Position numbers and translations under genes: made by a program. The notes under the pieces were generated by a model. It saw nothing but the letters and a program-made list of their open reading frames with translations. It did not search any database and was not told the DNA's origin. 46,201 nt of DNA, from contig NZ_QYTV02000014.1 in NCBI RefSeq assembly GCF_003605385.1, forward strand, positions 1 through 46,201, written 5' to 3'. This DNA comes from Siminovitchia acidinfaciens. Lineage in GTDB: Bacteria > Bacillota > Bacilli > Bacillales > Bacillaceae_C. Shown one piece after another: positions 1 through 10,923 of the stretch. Every line of letters begins with the position of its first letter. Position 1 is the stretch's first letter.

Positions 1-25
1 TTGTGAGAGCAGGACGTCGCCGGGC
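1..25 (+). rRNA. rrf: 5S rRNA, 3' end only
   Basis: The first 25 bases match the 3' end of Bacillus 5S rRNA (TGTGAGAG-AGGACG-GCC pattern); the rest lies before the window. A rho-independent terminator follows at once. A rRNA operon just upstream of yaaC and guaB agrees with the B. subtilis order (rrnO - yaaC - guaB). The exact 3' end is estimated. Confidence 0.85.
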
Positions 26-32
26 AAATGAA

Positions 33-66
33 AAACATGGAGTCAATTGGCTTCATGTTTTTTTGT
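33..66 (+). terminator. Terminator of the rRNA operon
   Basis: Two 12-base arms (33-44 and 49-60) pair around an AATT loop with two G-T wobbles, and a T-run follows. It ends the rRNA transcript. Confidence 0.85.
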
Positions 67-282
67 GCTTTTCAAAGCTCTTCATTTAATGAGCTGGATC
101 TCCTTTGTGCATGCAAAACAGTCTTTCATTTCTTATTTTATCCACCAATTTTCAATACAACAAAGCTAACAGAGGAATAGTAGGTGTGAAGGCACCGACG
201 TTTCGAAATAGAGCATTTTTTTAAAAAAACAAAGAGAATTTAATTAATATTTTTAAGTGAACAAGAGATCAATTTTTTTACG

Positions 283-340
283 TTTACGGTCACTTAGAAT
301 CACTCTTAGATAGTTGGTCTGCTTTTACAGTCACTTAAAA
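283..340. repeat. Two-copy direct repeat TTTACrGTCACTTA
   Basis: A 14-base motif occurs at 283-296 and 325-338, differing at one base. It lies in the gene-free stretch 67-495 beside the 21-bp repeat cluster. I see no promoter or ORF tied to it, and its function is unknown. Confidence 0.5.
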
Positions 341-345
341 GGCAT

Positions 346-437
346 TCGTGCAATTCATGGGGAGTTTCGTGCAATTAATGAGAATATCGTGCAATTCCCA
401 GCCAGGTTCGTGCAATTCCTCCGTTGACTCATGCAAT
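346..437. repeat. Phased 21-bp repeats, motif TCGTGCAATT
   Basis: TCGTGCAATT occurs at 346, 367, 387 and 408, and a weaker TCATGCAAT at 429. Spacing is 20-21 bp, two turns of the helix, while the bases between the motifs are unrelated. This looks like a set of binding sites on one face of the DNA rather than a degraded tandem duplication. It lies beyond the 3' end of yaaC and after the rRNA terminator. Confidence 0.75.
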
Positions 438-495
438 CATCGGTTTACGTATCTATCCAAATCTTCTATCCGAGCTCTTTCTCTCCCCATAATAC

Positions 496-1449
496 TTAAC
501 CCGTACATTTTTTCAACAAAAATTCAAGAATCATCGCTGGGCTTTTTATCTCCGTTATTTCCAAAAATGTATGGATAAAAGGATATGTATGGTCAGCGGC
601 TGTTTTGATGAGATCAAACCACCATTCCGTTTCATAGCGTGCAATCATGCTTAGGTTATAGAGCAACAAGTAGTGTATTAGAAGGTCTGGAATATTGCTG
701 AGTTCTTCAATAGATGCGTTGATGCCATACAAACCTTTAAATTGGTGATATCTGAATGGTGGATTAAGATCCGATTCACTTCCATCAATAACTATCTTCC
801 CCGCTCCGCAGTTTTTCCAGGGAATGGCTCTACGATGCTTGTCATCCAGGAACTGCTTCAGTCTTTCTTCACCTATATGGTATGCATGAGCCAATTCGAG
901 AGGTATGTCCCAATCGTTATCCATTTTATTGAATAAAATTATATTTCTTTTACGGTAAATGAATTGAAATAAGTCATCCAGTTCGGGAACGAGGGCCAAA
1001 AGCTGCCCCATGTTAAATTTTTCCCCTTCCATATGCTCCATCTGGAACATTTCTTCCATAAAATGTGTACATAACCCATGCTTTTGGATTTTCACTTCAT
1101 CATGAAGGAATTGATAATTCCTTTTTTTTCTTTTCCTGGTGGAAACTCCGTGGGCTAAGACAGAGGTGGAGCTTGGATAATATGGGTCTACGGTAAGTAA
1201 GCCAGCCTTGATCAAGTGGACAAAGCCATAAAACAGAAGAACAGGCTTGATAGAAAAAGGCGAGCACGAAGCTTGGGCATAGTAGGCTTGAGCTTGTTCT
1301 AAATAGTACATGAAAGGGTAACAATTATAATAACTCTTTCTGTCGGATTCACCGGAACCAAGGTTTTGGTAACACTTTTTTAAATAAAATTGCACGGTGG
1401 AGGCGGATTGAAAATAATTGAATTGAAGCCATATTTCATCATGTTTCAA
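496..1449 (-). CDS. yaaC: YaaC-like protein
   Basis: This is a protein of about 317 residues of the YaaC family, of unknown function, conserved next to guaB in bacilli. The N-terminal segment FQSASTVQFYLKKCY and the overall length (B. subtilis about 315 aa) support the call. I place the start at TTG 1449, because GGAGGTGA at 1458-1465 stands 8 bases before it; an ATG at 1488 lies upstream of this site and has no such sequence. The protein is rich in aromatic residues and has no signal peptide. It is divergent from guaB, as in B. subtilis. I see no clear terminator after it. Family assignment is by eye; a biochemical role cannot be given. Confidence 0.85.
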   Translation of the reverse strand: MKHDEIWLQFNYFQSASTVQFYLKKCYQNLGSGESDRKSYYNCYPFMYYLEQAQAYYAQASCSPFSIKPVLLFYGFVHLIKAGLLTVDPYYPSSTSVLAHGVSTRKRKKRNYQFLHDEVKIQKHGLCTHFMEEMFQMEHMEGEKFNMGQLLALVPELDDLFQFIYRKRNIILFNKMDNDWDIPLELAHAYHIGEERLKQFLDDKHRRAIPWKNCGAGKIVIDGSESDLNPPFRYHQFKGLYGINASIEELSNIPDLLIHYLLLYNLSMIARYETEWWFDLIKTAADHTYPFIHTFLEITEIKSPAMILEFLLKKCTG

Positions 1450-1500
1450 CAGAAAAATCACCTCCGAATAATTTGAAAAGTGGAACATCGTCAGTATTCC

Positions 1501-3029
<1,529 letters not shown>

Positions 3030-3087
3030 GAAAGTCTCTGCTTAGTTAAACTTATTGTTGTTTCATGCAGAATCTAAGAAAAAAGAA

Positions 3088-3138
3088 AAATGGCAGGCCT
3101 GTAAACAATGTTTGTTCACAGGTCCTGCCATTTTTTTT
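3088..3138 (+). terminator. Terminator of guaB
   Basis: A long hairpin (AATGGCAGG...CCTGCCATT with inner pairing CTGT/ACAG) is followed by eight T. Confidence 0.9.
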
Positions 3139-3256
3139 GTAGTATTTTTATTTTCCAACTTTTACCGTAATGGAAATGACATATTTCCCGGCTATTCATC
3201 CATTACCAACTGTGTTAAAATGACAAGCGGGTACATAATATTTGGAGGGTCTACTT

Positions 3257-4594
3257 TTGAAAAAACGAGCGCATAAACGGTTAATAGCTTTCTTTGTCAT
3301 GGCCATCATGTTAGTCAGCACGTTGAACATCCCTGCAAAGGCTTCCGCGGAAGATACATTGGATATTCATGCAGATGCGGCAATTCTTGTGGAAGCAAGC
3401 ACAGGTAAAGTTTTATATGCAAAAAATGAAGATACGGCACTCGGAATTGCATCTATGTCTAAAATGATGACCGAGTATTTAATGTTTGAAGCAATCAAGG
3501 ATAAGAAAATCAAATGGGACCAAGAACAGACAATCAGCGATTTTGTTCATGAAGTCTCTATCGATACAAATCTATCAAATGCTCCACTTGAAGCCGGAAA
3601 AAAATATACAATCAGACAGTTATATGAGGCGATGGCCATTTATTCGGCCAATGGGGCAACCATTGCAATTGCAGAAGCGATTGCAGGGTCTGAAACAAAG
3701 TTCGTTGATATGATGAACGCCAAAGCGAAAGAGCTTGGCTTGAAAAATTATAAATTCGTCAATTCTACCGGATTAAATAACCGGGATTTAAAAGGAAAGC
3801 ATCCGAAAGGAACCGGGGCAGAAGATGAAAACATCATGTCAGCAAAGTCCATGGCCAAATTGGCTTCACGATTGCTGAATGACTACCCGGAAGTTCTTGA
3901 AACCACAAGCATTCCGGAAAAGGATTTCCCGGGAATGCCTGGCAAGATGAAAAACTGGAACTGGATGCTGCCATCTCTTATTTTTGGGTATGAAGGCGTC
4001 GATGGATTGAAAACAGGTACAACGGATTTTGCGGGTTTCTGTTTTACAGGAACTGCAAAGAAAAATGACATGAGGGTTATTACCGTTGTTATGAACGCCA
4101 AAGATAAAAGCGGTAAAGGCGCTTATGAGTCCCGTTTTGTTGAAACGAAAAAAATGATGGAATATGCTTACAACAATTTTTCAATGAAAGAGCTATATCC
4201 GGGTAATTATACAGTCAAGGGCCATGATTCTCTTCCTGTCATTAACGGGAAAGAAAAAAAGGTCAGCATCCAATCCGATGCACCAATTCAGGTTGTTGTG
4301 AAAAATGGGGAAGAGAAATCGTACAAGCCTGAAATTAAAGTGAATAAGAAGTTATTGAACAAGGATGGACAATTGACTGCACCTGTCAAGAAAGGTGAAA
4401 AAGTCGGAGTGCTTGAAGCGAAATATGTAGGGGAAAATGATTACGGCTATATCGGAAAACCAGCTTCCGCCAATATTGTTACTGCGGAAAAGGTAGATAA
4501 GGCTAATTGGTTTGTCCTTTCTATGCGCAGCATCGGCGGTTTCCTTGGGGATGTTTGGAACAGTGCCGCAAAGACGGTCAAAGGCTGGTTCTAA
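3257..4594 (+). CDS. dacA: D-alanyl-D-alanine carboxypeptidase (PBP5 type)
   Basis: This penicillin-binding protein removes the terminal D-alanine from peptidoglycan stem peptides on the outer face of the membrane. The 445-residue product has a signal peptide (residues 1-31, ending near AKASA), the active-site SMSK at 66-69, SAN at 130-132 and KTG at 252-254. A C-terminal beta domain and a final amphipathic helix ending VKGWF serve as membrane anchor. Start TTG 3257 is chosen because GGAGG at 3244-3248 stands 8 bases before it; the longer frame would start inside this site. In B. subtilis pdxST follows dacA; here a repeat element begins 2 bases after the stop and serS comes next. Confidence 0.97.
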   Translation: MKKRAHKRLIAFFVMAIMLVSTLNIPAKASAEDTLDIHADAAILVEASTGKVLYAKNEDTALGIASMSKMMTEYLMFEAIKDKKIKWDQEQTISDFVHEVSIDTNLSNAPLEAGKKYTIRQLYEAMAIYSANGATIAIAEAIAGSETKFVDMMNAKAKELGLKNYKFVNSTGLNNRDLKGKHPKGTGAEDENIMSAKSMAKLASRLLNDYPEVLETTSIPEKDFPGMPGKMKNWNWMLPSLIFGYEGVDGLKTGTTDFAGFCFTGTAKKNDMRVITVVMNAKDKSGKGAYESRFVETKKMMEYAYNNFSMKELYPGNYTVKGHDSLPVINGKEKKVSIQSDAPIQVVVKNGEEKSYKPEIKVNKKLLNKDGQLTAPVKKGEKVGVLEAKYVGENDYGYIGKPASANIVTAEKVDKANWFVLSMRSIGGFLGDVWNSAAKTVKGWF

Positions 4595-4596
4595 TA

Positions 4597-4767
4597 AGAA
4601 AAGCGCCAGCGCTCGTTGACAAGCGCTGGCCGCCTCATGCTCCACATCCTGTGGCATCGTGGAACTAGGACTTCCTGTCCGTCGGAGGTCCAGGCAGTGA
4701 TGTCGTTTTGCAGACTTCATTGGCTGGACCGAAGCGACCTCGAACCGATGGCGGCAGCAGCTAGACA
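4597..4767 (+). repeat. Repeat element 1, module A
   Basis: Head AAGAAAAGCG at 4597 and tail AGCTAGACA at the end. Inside are two small hairpins with a TCCT loop (4642-4654 and 4668-4680) and the main hairpin 4687-4730 (GGTCCAG...CTGGACC). It begins 2 bases after the dacA stop and points in the gene direction. Confidence 0.8.
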
Positions 4768-4795
4768 GAGCACATACTTTATAACTTTTATACAT

Positions 4796-4824
4796 TTGCA
4801 ATTATGGCAAAGATATAGTATAGT
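4796..4824 (+). promoter_or_regulatory. Sigma A promoter of the serS leader
   Basis: TTGCAA at 4796-4801 and TATAGT at 4819-4824 with a 17-bp spacer, just before the T-box leader. Confidence 0.7.
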
Positions 4825-4844
4825 ATCAGAAAATTGATATGAGC

Positions 4845-5081
4845 GATTGTGTTGAAAGGAAATAGTAGCAGGTTAAAGTGTCTGTCAGAGAGTCGGTGGA
4901 TGGTGAGAACCGACGGCGCAGCCTGCGAATCCATCCTTGAGCAAAATGCCGAATGCTCCTGGCTAGTAAGCATTTTCGGGTCAAACCCGTTATCCAATGA
5001 AGAGGAAAGCAGACATGCTTTCAATTTGGGTGGCAACGCGGGTAAACTCTCGTCCCTTCTGGGGGCGGGAGTTTTTTGTTT
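4845..5081 (+). promoter_or_regulatory. T-box riboswitch for serS (tRNA-Ser)
   Basis: The leader has the T-box core GGGTGGCAACGCGG (5028-5041) followed by a terminator hairpin and T-run (5044-5081). The TGGC bulge would pair with an uncharged tRNA ending GCCA, and tRNA-Ser has a G discriminator. Stem I (about 4870-4975) contains a likely specifier TCC at 4930-4932, a serine codon. When uncharged tRNA-Ser binds, the antiterminator should form and serS be read. The 5' end is estimated from the promoter. Unusually, about 400 bases of repeat DNA separate this leader from serS. Confidence 0.9.
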
Positions 5082-5086
5082 TTTAT

Positions 5087-5356
5087 GAAAAGCACAAGCG
5101 CCTGCTTATCGACGTAAAGACTGAGCCAAGATGAGGAAACGCCAGCTCGGCCCCGACAAGCACAAAATGATTCCCGAGAGGGCGGTACCTCAGCCACCAT
5201 AGGGAAGCAACTGACTTCACTCATATCGCGTGATGCATCATTGAATATGCTTCATGCAGCTTAACTATGATGTTCCAGTCACTTTCTCGAATAAGCTTTG
5301 ACACAGGAGCACATACTTCCAAGATTAGTCTTCTTTGCAAATAGCAGCTAGACAAT
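5087..5356 (+). repeat. Repeat element 2, composite of modules D, C and B
   Basis: Head GAAAAGCACAAGCGCC at 5087, tail AGCAGCTAGACAATAG near 5356. The head resembles module D (ATCGACGTA), then comes a module C part (CCCCGACAAGCACAA, CAGCCACCA), then a B-like part (TTCTCGAATAAGCTT). It is inserted between the T-box terminator and serS. Confidence 0.75.
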
Positions 5357-5357
5357 A

Positions 5358-5402
5358 GTGGCTCAAACGAAGGATAGGAAACACGGCGACGGAGCTAGAT
5401 AT
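5358..5402 (+). repeat. Fragment of module D
   Basis: AGGAAACACGGCGACG and the tail-like GGAGCTAGA match the middle and end of module D elements at 22781 and 44477. It is a broken remnant next to element 2. Confidence 0.5.
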
Positions 5403-5440
5403 TTCCCTTGGTCATTCGAGTAAAAGTTTTCATCTAATTT

Positions 5441-5446
5441 TATAAT
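5441..5446 (+). promoter_or_regulatory. Possible -10 box close to serS
   Basis: A perfect TATAAT lies 36 bases before serS, but no good -35 stands 16-18 bp upstream. If active, it would start serS transcripts that skip the T-box. Confidence 0.25.
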
Positions 5447-5470
5447 TTCTTTAACGTTTTAAAAAAATAG

Positions 5471-6757
<1,287 letters not shown>

Positions 6758-6906
6758 AGGCGTTATAGGAAAAATTGATTGCGGGAAATTAACCGAAAAA
6801 AGCATTCGCACAATGAATGCCCGTATCCAACACTATCGGTAATATCGCAAATTTAATAAATAAACCGTTAAACAAGAAGACACTTATCTAAAAAAATCGT
6901 AATATA

Positions 6907-6945
6907 AAGAAGCGGCTCTGACTATAGGGGCCGCTTCTTTGTTGT
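6907..6945. terminator. Bidirectional terminator between serS and yaaH
   Basis: AAGAAGCGGC (6907-6916) pairs with GCCGCTTCTT (6930-6939) and a T-rich stretch follows; the opposite strand also ends in T. It serves two converging genes. Confidence 0.8.
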
Positions 6946-8232
6946 TTATTTTTTCACCACATTAAAGTTGTCCGTGATCAACAGCCAATTTTGTGGAAAA
7001 GGCAGTCCGAGTTTCCAGTAGCCGACCCCACGTAGGTTCAGTTCTTTGATTAAATCAAATTTGGCTTGGATGGATCGCGCATCTTCAAACCATACCTCAT
7101 GCTGTTTTCCGGCCTGGTCTGTATAATGGAAAAACGGTGCCTGGGCGCGTGTATCGTATTCAATAGCTACGTTGTTCTCAGCTGCAATTTGGATGGCCCT
7201 TTGCGGACTTACGGCTCTTGCTGTCGTTCCTTTTACGAAAGGAAGCGTCCAATCGTAGCCATATAGGTTTTGGCCCATCATTACCTTCTCAGAAGGGATC
7301 TCAGTAATGGCGTACTCCAGCACTTGTCTGACAGGACCAATCGGTGATACAGCCATGGCAGGTCCGCCGCTGTATCCCCATTCATATGTCATGATCAGTG
7401 AATAATCTACTATTTCACCGTGAGCCCTGTAATCATGACCTTCATACCATTCTCCTACTTGTGTGGCGCTTGTTTTTGGAGCCAAGGCTGTAGAGATGAT
7501 AAAACCTTCCTTGTGAAAAAGGTCCCTTGCCCTCCGAAGAAAGTTATTATATGCTTCCCTGTCTTCCCCTGCTATTCTTTCAAAATCAAAATGTATATCT
7601 GTGAAACCGACCCTTTTCGCCTCAGTGACGATGTTATTTAGAAAAGTCGTTTGGATCTGTTCATTTGTAAGGATGATATGGACCAATTCTGTATTGAACT
7701 GTCCCTCTTCCTGATTGGCCAGTACCATAGCGAGTGATGTATTATTTGTTTTAGCTATTTCGGGAAAGCGGTTCAGATTAGGGGGATCCAATGACCCATC
7801 CCGTTTTGGGAAATAAGCGAAGGGAGCAAGATAAGTCAGATAGGGGGATGCTTCCCTTGCACTGGATTCAAGCTGCGGAGATACCTCTCCTACGCGCCGC
7901 GGTTCCACGTAGGCCAAAAATTCCCCATCTCTTTTTGGTCTTTGCGGGATATAAAGCCGCATACCGACTTGTATAGGCTGATTGACTTGAATACCATTGA
8001 TTCGTGCAAGCTCTTGATAGGATATCCCAAATCTTTGGGCTATGGCCCAAAGGCTATCACCAGGCTGGACCCAGTAAAACTGTCCAAAAATTGGAATGAC
8101 CATTGCCTGGCCGACAACAAGCTGATTTGGATTAGGGAGTTGATTCGCATCTGTTATAATGGCCGGTGAAATATTATAACGAGCGGCAATCGAGGTCAAT
8201 GTCTCATTGGGCTCGACAACATGAATCTGCAT
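6946..8232 (-). CDS. yaaH: Spore cortex-lytic N-acetylglucosaminidase (YaaH/SleL type)
   Basis: The enzyme cuts cortex fragments during spore germination and is placed in the spore coat. The 428-residue protein (B. subtilis YaaH about 427) has two LysM peptidoglycan-binding domains (about 2-47 and 51-96) and a glycoside hydrolase family 18 domain (about 130-428). The catalytic signature DIHFDFE has its glutamate at 218, and the late motif YWKLGLPFPQNW is kept. There is no signal peptide, as usual for proteins assembled from the mother cell. The start ATG is preceded by AAGGAGG. A perfect sigma E -10 lies upstream on this strand. Confidence 0.95.
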   Translation of the reverse strand: MQIHVVEPNETLTSIAARYNISPAIITDANQLPNPNQLVVGQAMVIPIFGQFYWVQPGDSLWAIAQRFGISYQELARINGIQVNQPIQVGMRLYIPQRPKRDGEFLAYVEPRRVGEVSPQLESSAREASPYLTYLAPFAYFPKRDGSLDPPNLNRFPEIAKTNNTSLAMVLANQEEGQFNTELVHIILTNEQIQTTFLNNIVTEAKRVGFTDIHFDFERIAGEDREAYNNFLRRARDLFHKEGFIISTALAPKTSATQVGEWYEGHDYRAHGEIVDYSLIMTYEWGYSGGPAMAVSPIGPVRQVLEYAITEIPSEKVMMGQNLYGYDWTLPFVKGTTARAVSPQRAIQIAAENNVAIEYDTRAQAPFFHYTDQAGKQHEVWFEDARSIQAKFDLIKELNLRGVGYWKLGLPFPQNWLLITDNFNVVKK

Positions 8233-8279
8233 GTTTCTCCTCCTTACGGCTGATCAAAAAATATAATTCACCTTGTCCC

Positions 8280-8287
8280 ATTGTATG
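8280..8287 (-). promoter_or_regulatory. Sigma E -10 box of yaaH
   Basis: On the minus strand CATACAAT matches the sigma E -10 consensus. The -35 about 14 bases further is weak. Family knowledge: yaaH is made in the mother cell under sigma E. Confidence 0.5.
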
Positions 8288-8345
8288 TATTATGTAAAAA
8301 TAAAAGACCAGTGAATGTTTTTATCACGAAATCAGGGAGATACAG

Positions 8346-8813
8346 ATGGATAGAGAAGAAAAATACATGAAAATGGCCATTGCCGAAGCGAAGAAAGCTG
8401 AAGCAATGCAGGAAGTTCCCATTGGTGCTGTTATTGTATTAAATGATGATGTGATTGCAGCCGCACATAACAGGCGGGAGACGGACCAGAACGCAGTCGC
8501 TCATGCGGAATTGATTGCTATTGAAGAGGCCTGTAAAAAACTGGGTACATGGAGACTGGAAGATGCCGAGCTGTATGTTACATTAGAGCCTTGTCCGATG
8601 TGCAGTGGAGCAATCATCTTATCCCGGGTAAAAAAGGTTGTTTATGGTGCGACAGATCCAAAGGCAGGGTGTGCAGGGACACTAATGAACCTGTTGACCG
8701 ATGAACGGTTCAATCATCAAAGTGAAGTCGTAAGCGGGGTGTTGGGAGAAGAATGCGGTGGAATGCTAAGTGATTTTTTCCGTTCCATACGAGAGAGAAA
8801 GAAAAAGAAGTAA
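8346..8813 (+). CDS. tadA: tRNA-specific adenosine deaminase
   Basis: TadA converts adenosine 34 of tRNA-Arg(ACG) to inosine so that one tRNA reads CGU, CGC and CGA. The 155-residue protein has the cytidine deaminase fold with zinc ligand and proton shuttle HAE (53-55) and the PCPMC motif (zinc cysteines 83 and 86). The C-terminal tail RERKKKK is basic. The start follows AGGGAG. It is divergent from yaaH and sits just before the SRP RNA gene, as in B. subtilis. Confidence 0.95.
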   Translation: MDREEKYMKMAIAEAKKAEAMQEVPIGAVIVLNDDVIAAAHNRRETDQNAVAHAELIAIEEACKKLGTWRLEDAELYVTLEPCPMCSGAIILSRVKKVVYGATDPKAGCAGTLMNLLTDERFNHQSEVVSGVLGEECGGMLSDFFRSIRERKKKK

Positions 8814-8847
8814 GCTTTGGTAAATTTTATTCCGAAACCAACAAGCG

Positions 8848-8876
8848 TTGATTTTTGAACGGAAAAGTAGTAAAAT
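8848..8876 (+). promoter_or_regulatory. Promoter of the SRP RNA gene
   Basis: TTGATT (8848-8853) and TAAAAT (8871-8876) with a 17-bp spacer, about 7 bases before the presumed RNA start. Confidence 0.6.
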
Positions 8877-8882
8877 AGGTTA

Positions 8883-9150
8883 TGCCGTGCTAGACGGGGA
8901 TGTAGCGGAGCCCTGTACCCGAAATCCGCTCCAGCGGGGTTGAATCCCTTCCAGAGGCTGCTGTTTTGTCTGGTCTGCCTCAAGTAAGTGGTGTAGACAC
9001 CCGGGTCCTGCGCAATGGGAACCCACGAACCATGTCAGGTCCGGAAGGAAGCAGCATTAAGTGGAACCTCTCATGTGCCGCGGGGCAGCCTGGGTCGAGC
9101 TAACTGCTTGAGTAACGCAGATGAAGCACTGTCGAAGGAAGGTGCGCGGC
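8883..9150 (+). ncRNA. scr: Signal recognition particle RNA (large Bacillus type, scRNA)
   Basis: The conserved domain IV tetraloop and asymmetric loop appear as TCAGGTCCGGAAGGAAGCAG at about 9036-9055. The 5' part (TGCCGTGCTAGACGGGG...) is the Alu-type domain seen in Bacillus scRNA, and its beginning pairs with GTGCGCGGC at the 3' end. The length of about 268 nt fits the B. subtilis RNA of about 271 nt. With Ffh it targets membrane and secreted proteins. Ends are estimated from pairing. Confidence 0.95.
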
Positions 9151-9169
9151 TTTGATTCATAATAATGAT

Positions 9170-9203
9170 AAACCCATTCGCATAAGGCGGATGGGTTTTT
9201 TGT
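9170..9203 (+). terminator. Terminator of the SRP RNA gene
   Basis: AACCCATTCGC pairs with GCGGATGGGTT around a short loop, then six T. Confidence 0.9.
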
Positions 9204-9473
9204 ATTATCTTAAAGGCTCTATACTAACTGTTGGTGTTTCCACACAAATTGAAGAAAAAAACCCAAACATCCAATTCTCTTATACTCGAATTGTTGAGAA
9301 GCAGTTTATAGACTGGAGTTACCGTGCAAATGAATTCCACCATAAAGATCCACTCACTTGAAAATAAAAAGGGGTAAAATTCGTTGGATACAAACTATCG
9401 GATATAGCCATTGAAAAGGATTGCCCGATTTTTTAGGGTGTCCAAGTTCAATTCGGCATCCAATTTCAAAACG
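9204..9473. other. Intergenic stretch with no gene seen
   Basis: AT-rich DNA between the SRP RNA terminator and the DUF3231 gene. The short ORF across it overlaps the SRP RNA terminator and has no ribosome site. It contains GGATACAAACTAT (9386-9398) and GGATTGCCCG (9418-9427), which recur in the same order on the other side of the DUF3231 gene (10618 and 10707). Confidence 0.5.
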
Positions 9474-10478
9474 TTAATTCTGTATTAATTTATCACGGTC
9501 GATCGCTTGTGGAGGTTCCTCCATCCAGCCGTGTTTGATCATAATATTGGCTCCGTCTTCTACATACAGTGCCGCTTCTGGAATCAATGACATATATTTA
9601 AGTCCTAAATCCCTCCTGCTACTTGCTGCTAATGCCGTTCCATAATATCCAATTCCTGTCGCAACCATGGATGTAACATGAAACATCATTAGTTTATCTG
9701 AAAAAATATACTCGGTTGTATCTAAAACAGCCGAATCTGAACTTATAGGGGCAGGCAGATCTTCCTTGGTTAAAGAATTGCTAAATAAATCTACATATTT
9801 ATGGGCAAGCTCTTTCCCTCTTAACAAGTACTGCTTAACATCTTCATTTTGAGCAATTTGGGCAAAGCCAGTTACAACCTCTTTACCAATACTATTTATT
9901 AGGGTATTTAAGTATAGATGAGTGATCTCATGTGAATTAATAGATCTCTTTTTCCAAAAAAAGCCACCTAAATAATGTTGTTTTTCTACAAAGTCCACCT
10001 TCTCAGGAATAGGTATTGAAGGAGGCTTTATATAAATCCCCTGTTCTAACATTAAATCGCGTGTCCTGTCTTGCAATTCAACTCCTTTATTTAAGATACG
10101 CTTTTGAAAATGAATAACATCTGGACGTGTTGCAACCGTTAGGGCTGCACTGCTCGCTGTAATTGCAAATACAGCCATTTGACTTAAATGCCTTAAGAAA
10201 AATGTATCTGTAAAAAGTCTTGGAGCTTTTGTATTGACATCTTTTTCTGTAAATCCAAGGGGTATCGGGAAATTCTCTTTATGAAACAGTTCCTGCATAA
10301 TGGAAATATTCTCTTTTGCTGTATCGAGTGTCCATTCAATAATAGGGCGTATTTCTTCATCTTCCACTTTTTCTAAAAAATAGCTGTACACACAGACAGC
10401 TATTGAATCGCCCATGTAATGAGTCCACAAACCAGCTATTTCCGCGGCAGTTAAAGGAATATTAGTTTTATCTTCCAA
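9474..10478 (-). CDS. DUF3231 family protein
   Basis: The 334-residue protein is all helical and consists of two related halves (about 8-165 and 180-325). Each starts with a segment like EIAGLW or EITHLY and holds long helices with GFTEKD- and LPAPISSD-type turns after a first helix pair. This is the layout of DUF3231 proteins, which resemble ferritin-like four-helix bundles and spore coat protein F relatives. The function is unknown. The start ATG follows CAGGAGG. It lies on the strand opposite to its neighbours, between the SRP RNA gene and dnaX, which adjoin in B. subtilis, so it is probably an acquired or moved gene. Confidence 0.75.
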   Translation of the reverse strand: MEDKTNIPLTAAEIAGLWTHYMGDSIAVCVYSYFLEKVEDEEIRPIIEWTLDTAKENISIMQELFHKENFPIPLGFTEKDVNTKAPRLFTDTFFLRHLSQMAVFAITASSAALTVATRPDVIHFQKRILNKGVELQDRTRDLMLEQGIYIKPPSIPIPEKVDFVEKQHYLGGFFWKKRSINSHEITHLYLNTLINSIGKEVVTGFAQIAQNEDVKQYLLRGKELAHKYVDLFSNSLTKEDLPAPISSDSAVLDTTEYIFSDKLMMFHVTSMVATGIGYYGTALAASSRRDLGLKYMSLIPEAALYVEDGANIMIKHGWMEEPPQAIDRDKLIQN

Positions 10479-10574
10479 CGAAACAACCTCCTGTTTTCAA
10501 TTAATACATCGTAGAATATAATTTCCTTAATAGTGGAAATTATAATGAATAACTTATCTATTACGTCTAATGAA

Positions 10575-10604
10575 GAAAGGACCCTTAGAATAGGTCCCTT
10601 TTTT
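10575..10604 (+). terminator. Terminator-like hairpin upstream of dnaX
   Basis: AAGGACC and GGTCCCTT pair with one bulge, followed by TTTTTT on the plus strand. No plus-strand gene ends here. It may stop read-through or be an attenuator. Confidence 0.45.
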
Positions 10605-10881
10605 CATTCCTTTGTTCGGATATAAACTATATGTGGAAAAATGGAGCGCCAATATCAACATGTCAATAATCGACATACTTATTATTTCTAAACAGAAAAT
10701 TTAATGGGATTGCCCGGGAAATATTCCACATAATGTGCGGAAATAAGTAGTTTTATGACGAAAGTGAAAAAAACTGGTGAAACACTGTCACCTGATCAGG
10801 AGTGGGCATAGATTATCCCCTCAACTTGGTTAATATCACTTTTCGGCAATACTCTTCCTGTAATTTCCCTTCCAATTAAGG

Positions 10882-10887
10882 TATAAT
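10882..10887 (+). promoter_or_regulatory. -10 box of the dnaX operon
   Basis: Perfect TATAAT 37 bases before dnaX; the -35 is poorly defined. Confidence 0.4.
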
Positions 10888-10923
10888 ATTAGGTAGCATA
10901 ATTACTTGAAAAGGAGGCAGAGC

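Larger units (their letters stand above)
10479..10923. other. Intergenic region before dnaX
   Basis: About 445 bases with no gene. It holds a terminator-like hairpin (10575-10604), the copies of GGATATAAACTAT and GGATTGCCCG noted at 9204-9473, an inverted repeat ATGTC-AATAATC-GACAT (about 10660-10676), and a dnaX -10 box. Confidence 0.5.

Noticed and set aside
6758-6906. tRNA-Ser gene after serS as in B. subtilis
   Set aside because: No GGTTC-A-type T-arm or acceptor pairing is present; the stretch is plain AT-rich DNA.
9152-9361. Small ORF after the SRP RNA
   Set aside because: It begins before the SRP RNA terminator, has no Shine-Dalgarno sequence and no family resemblance.
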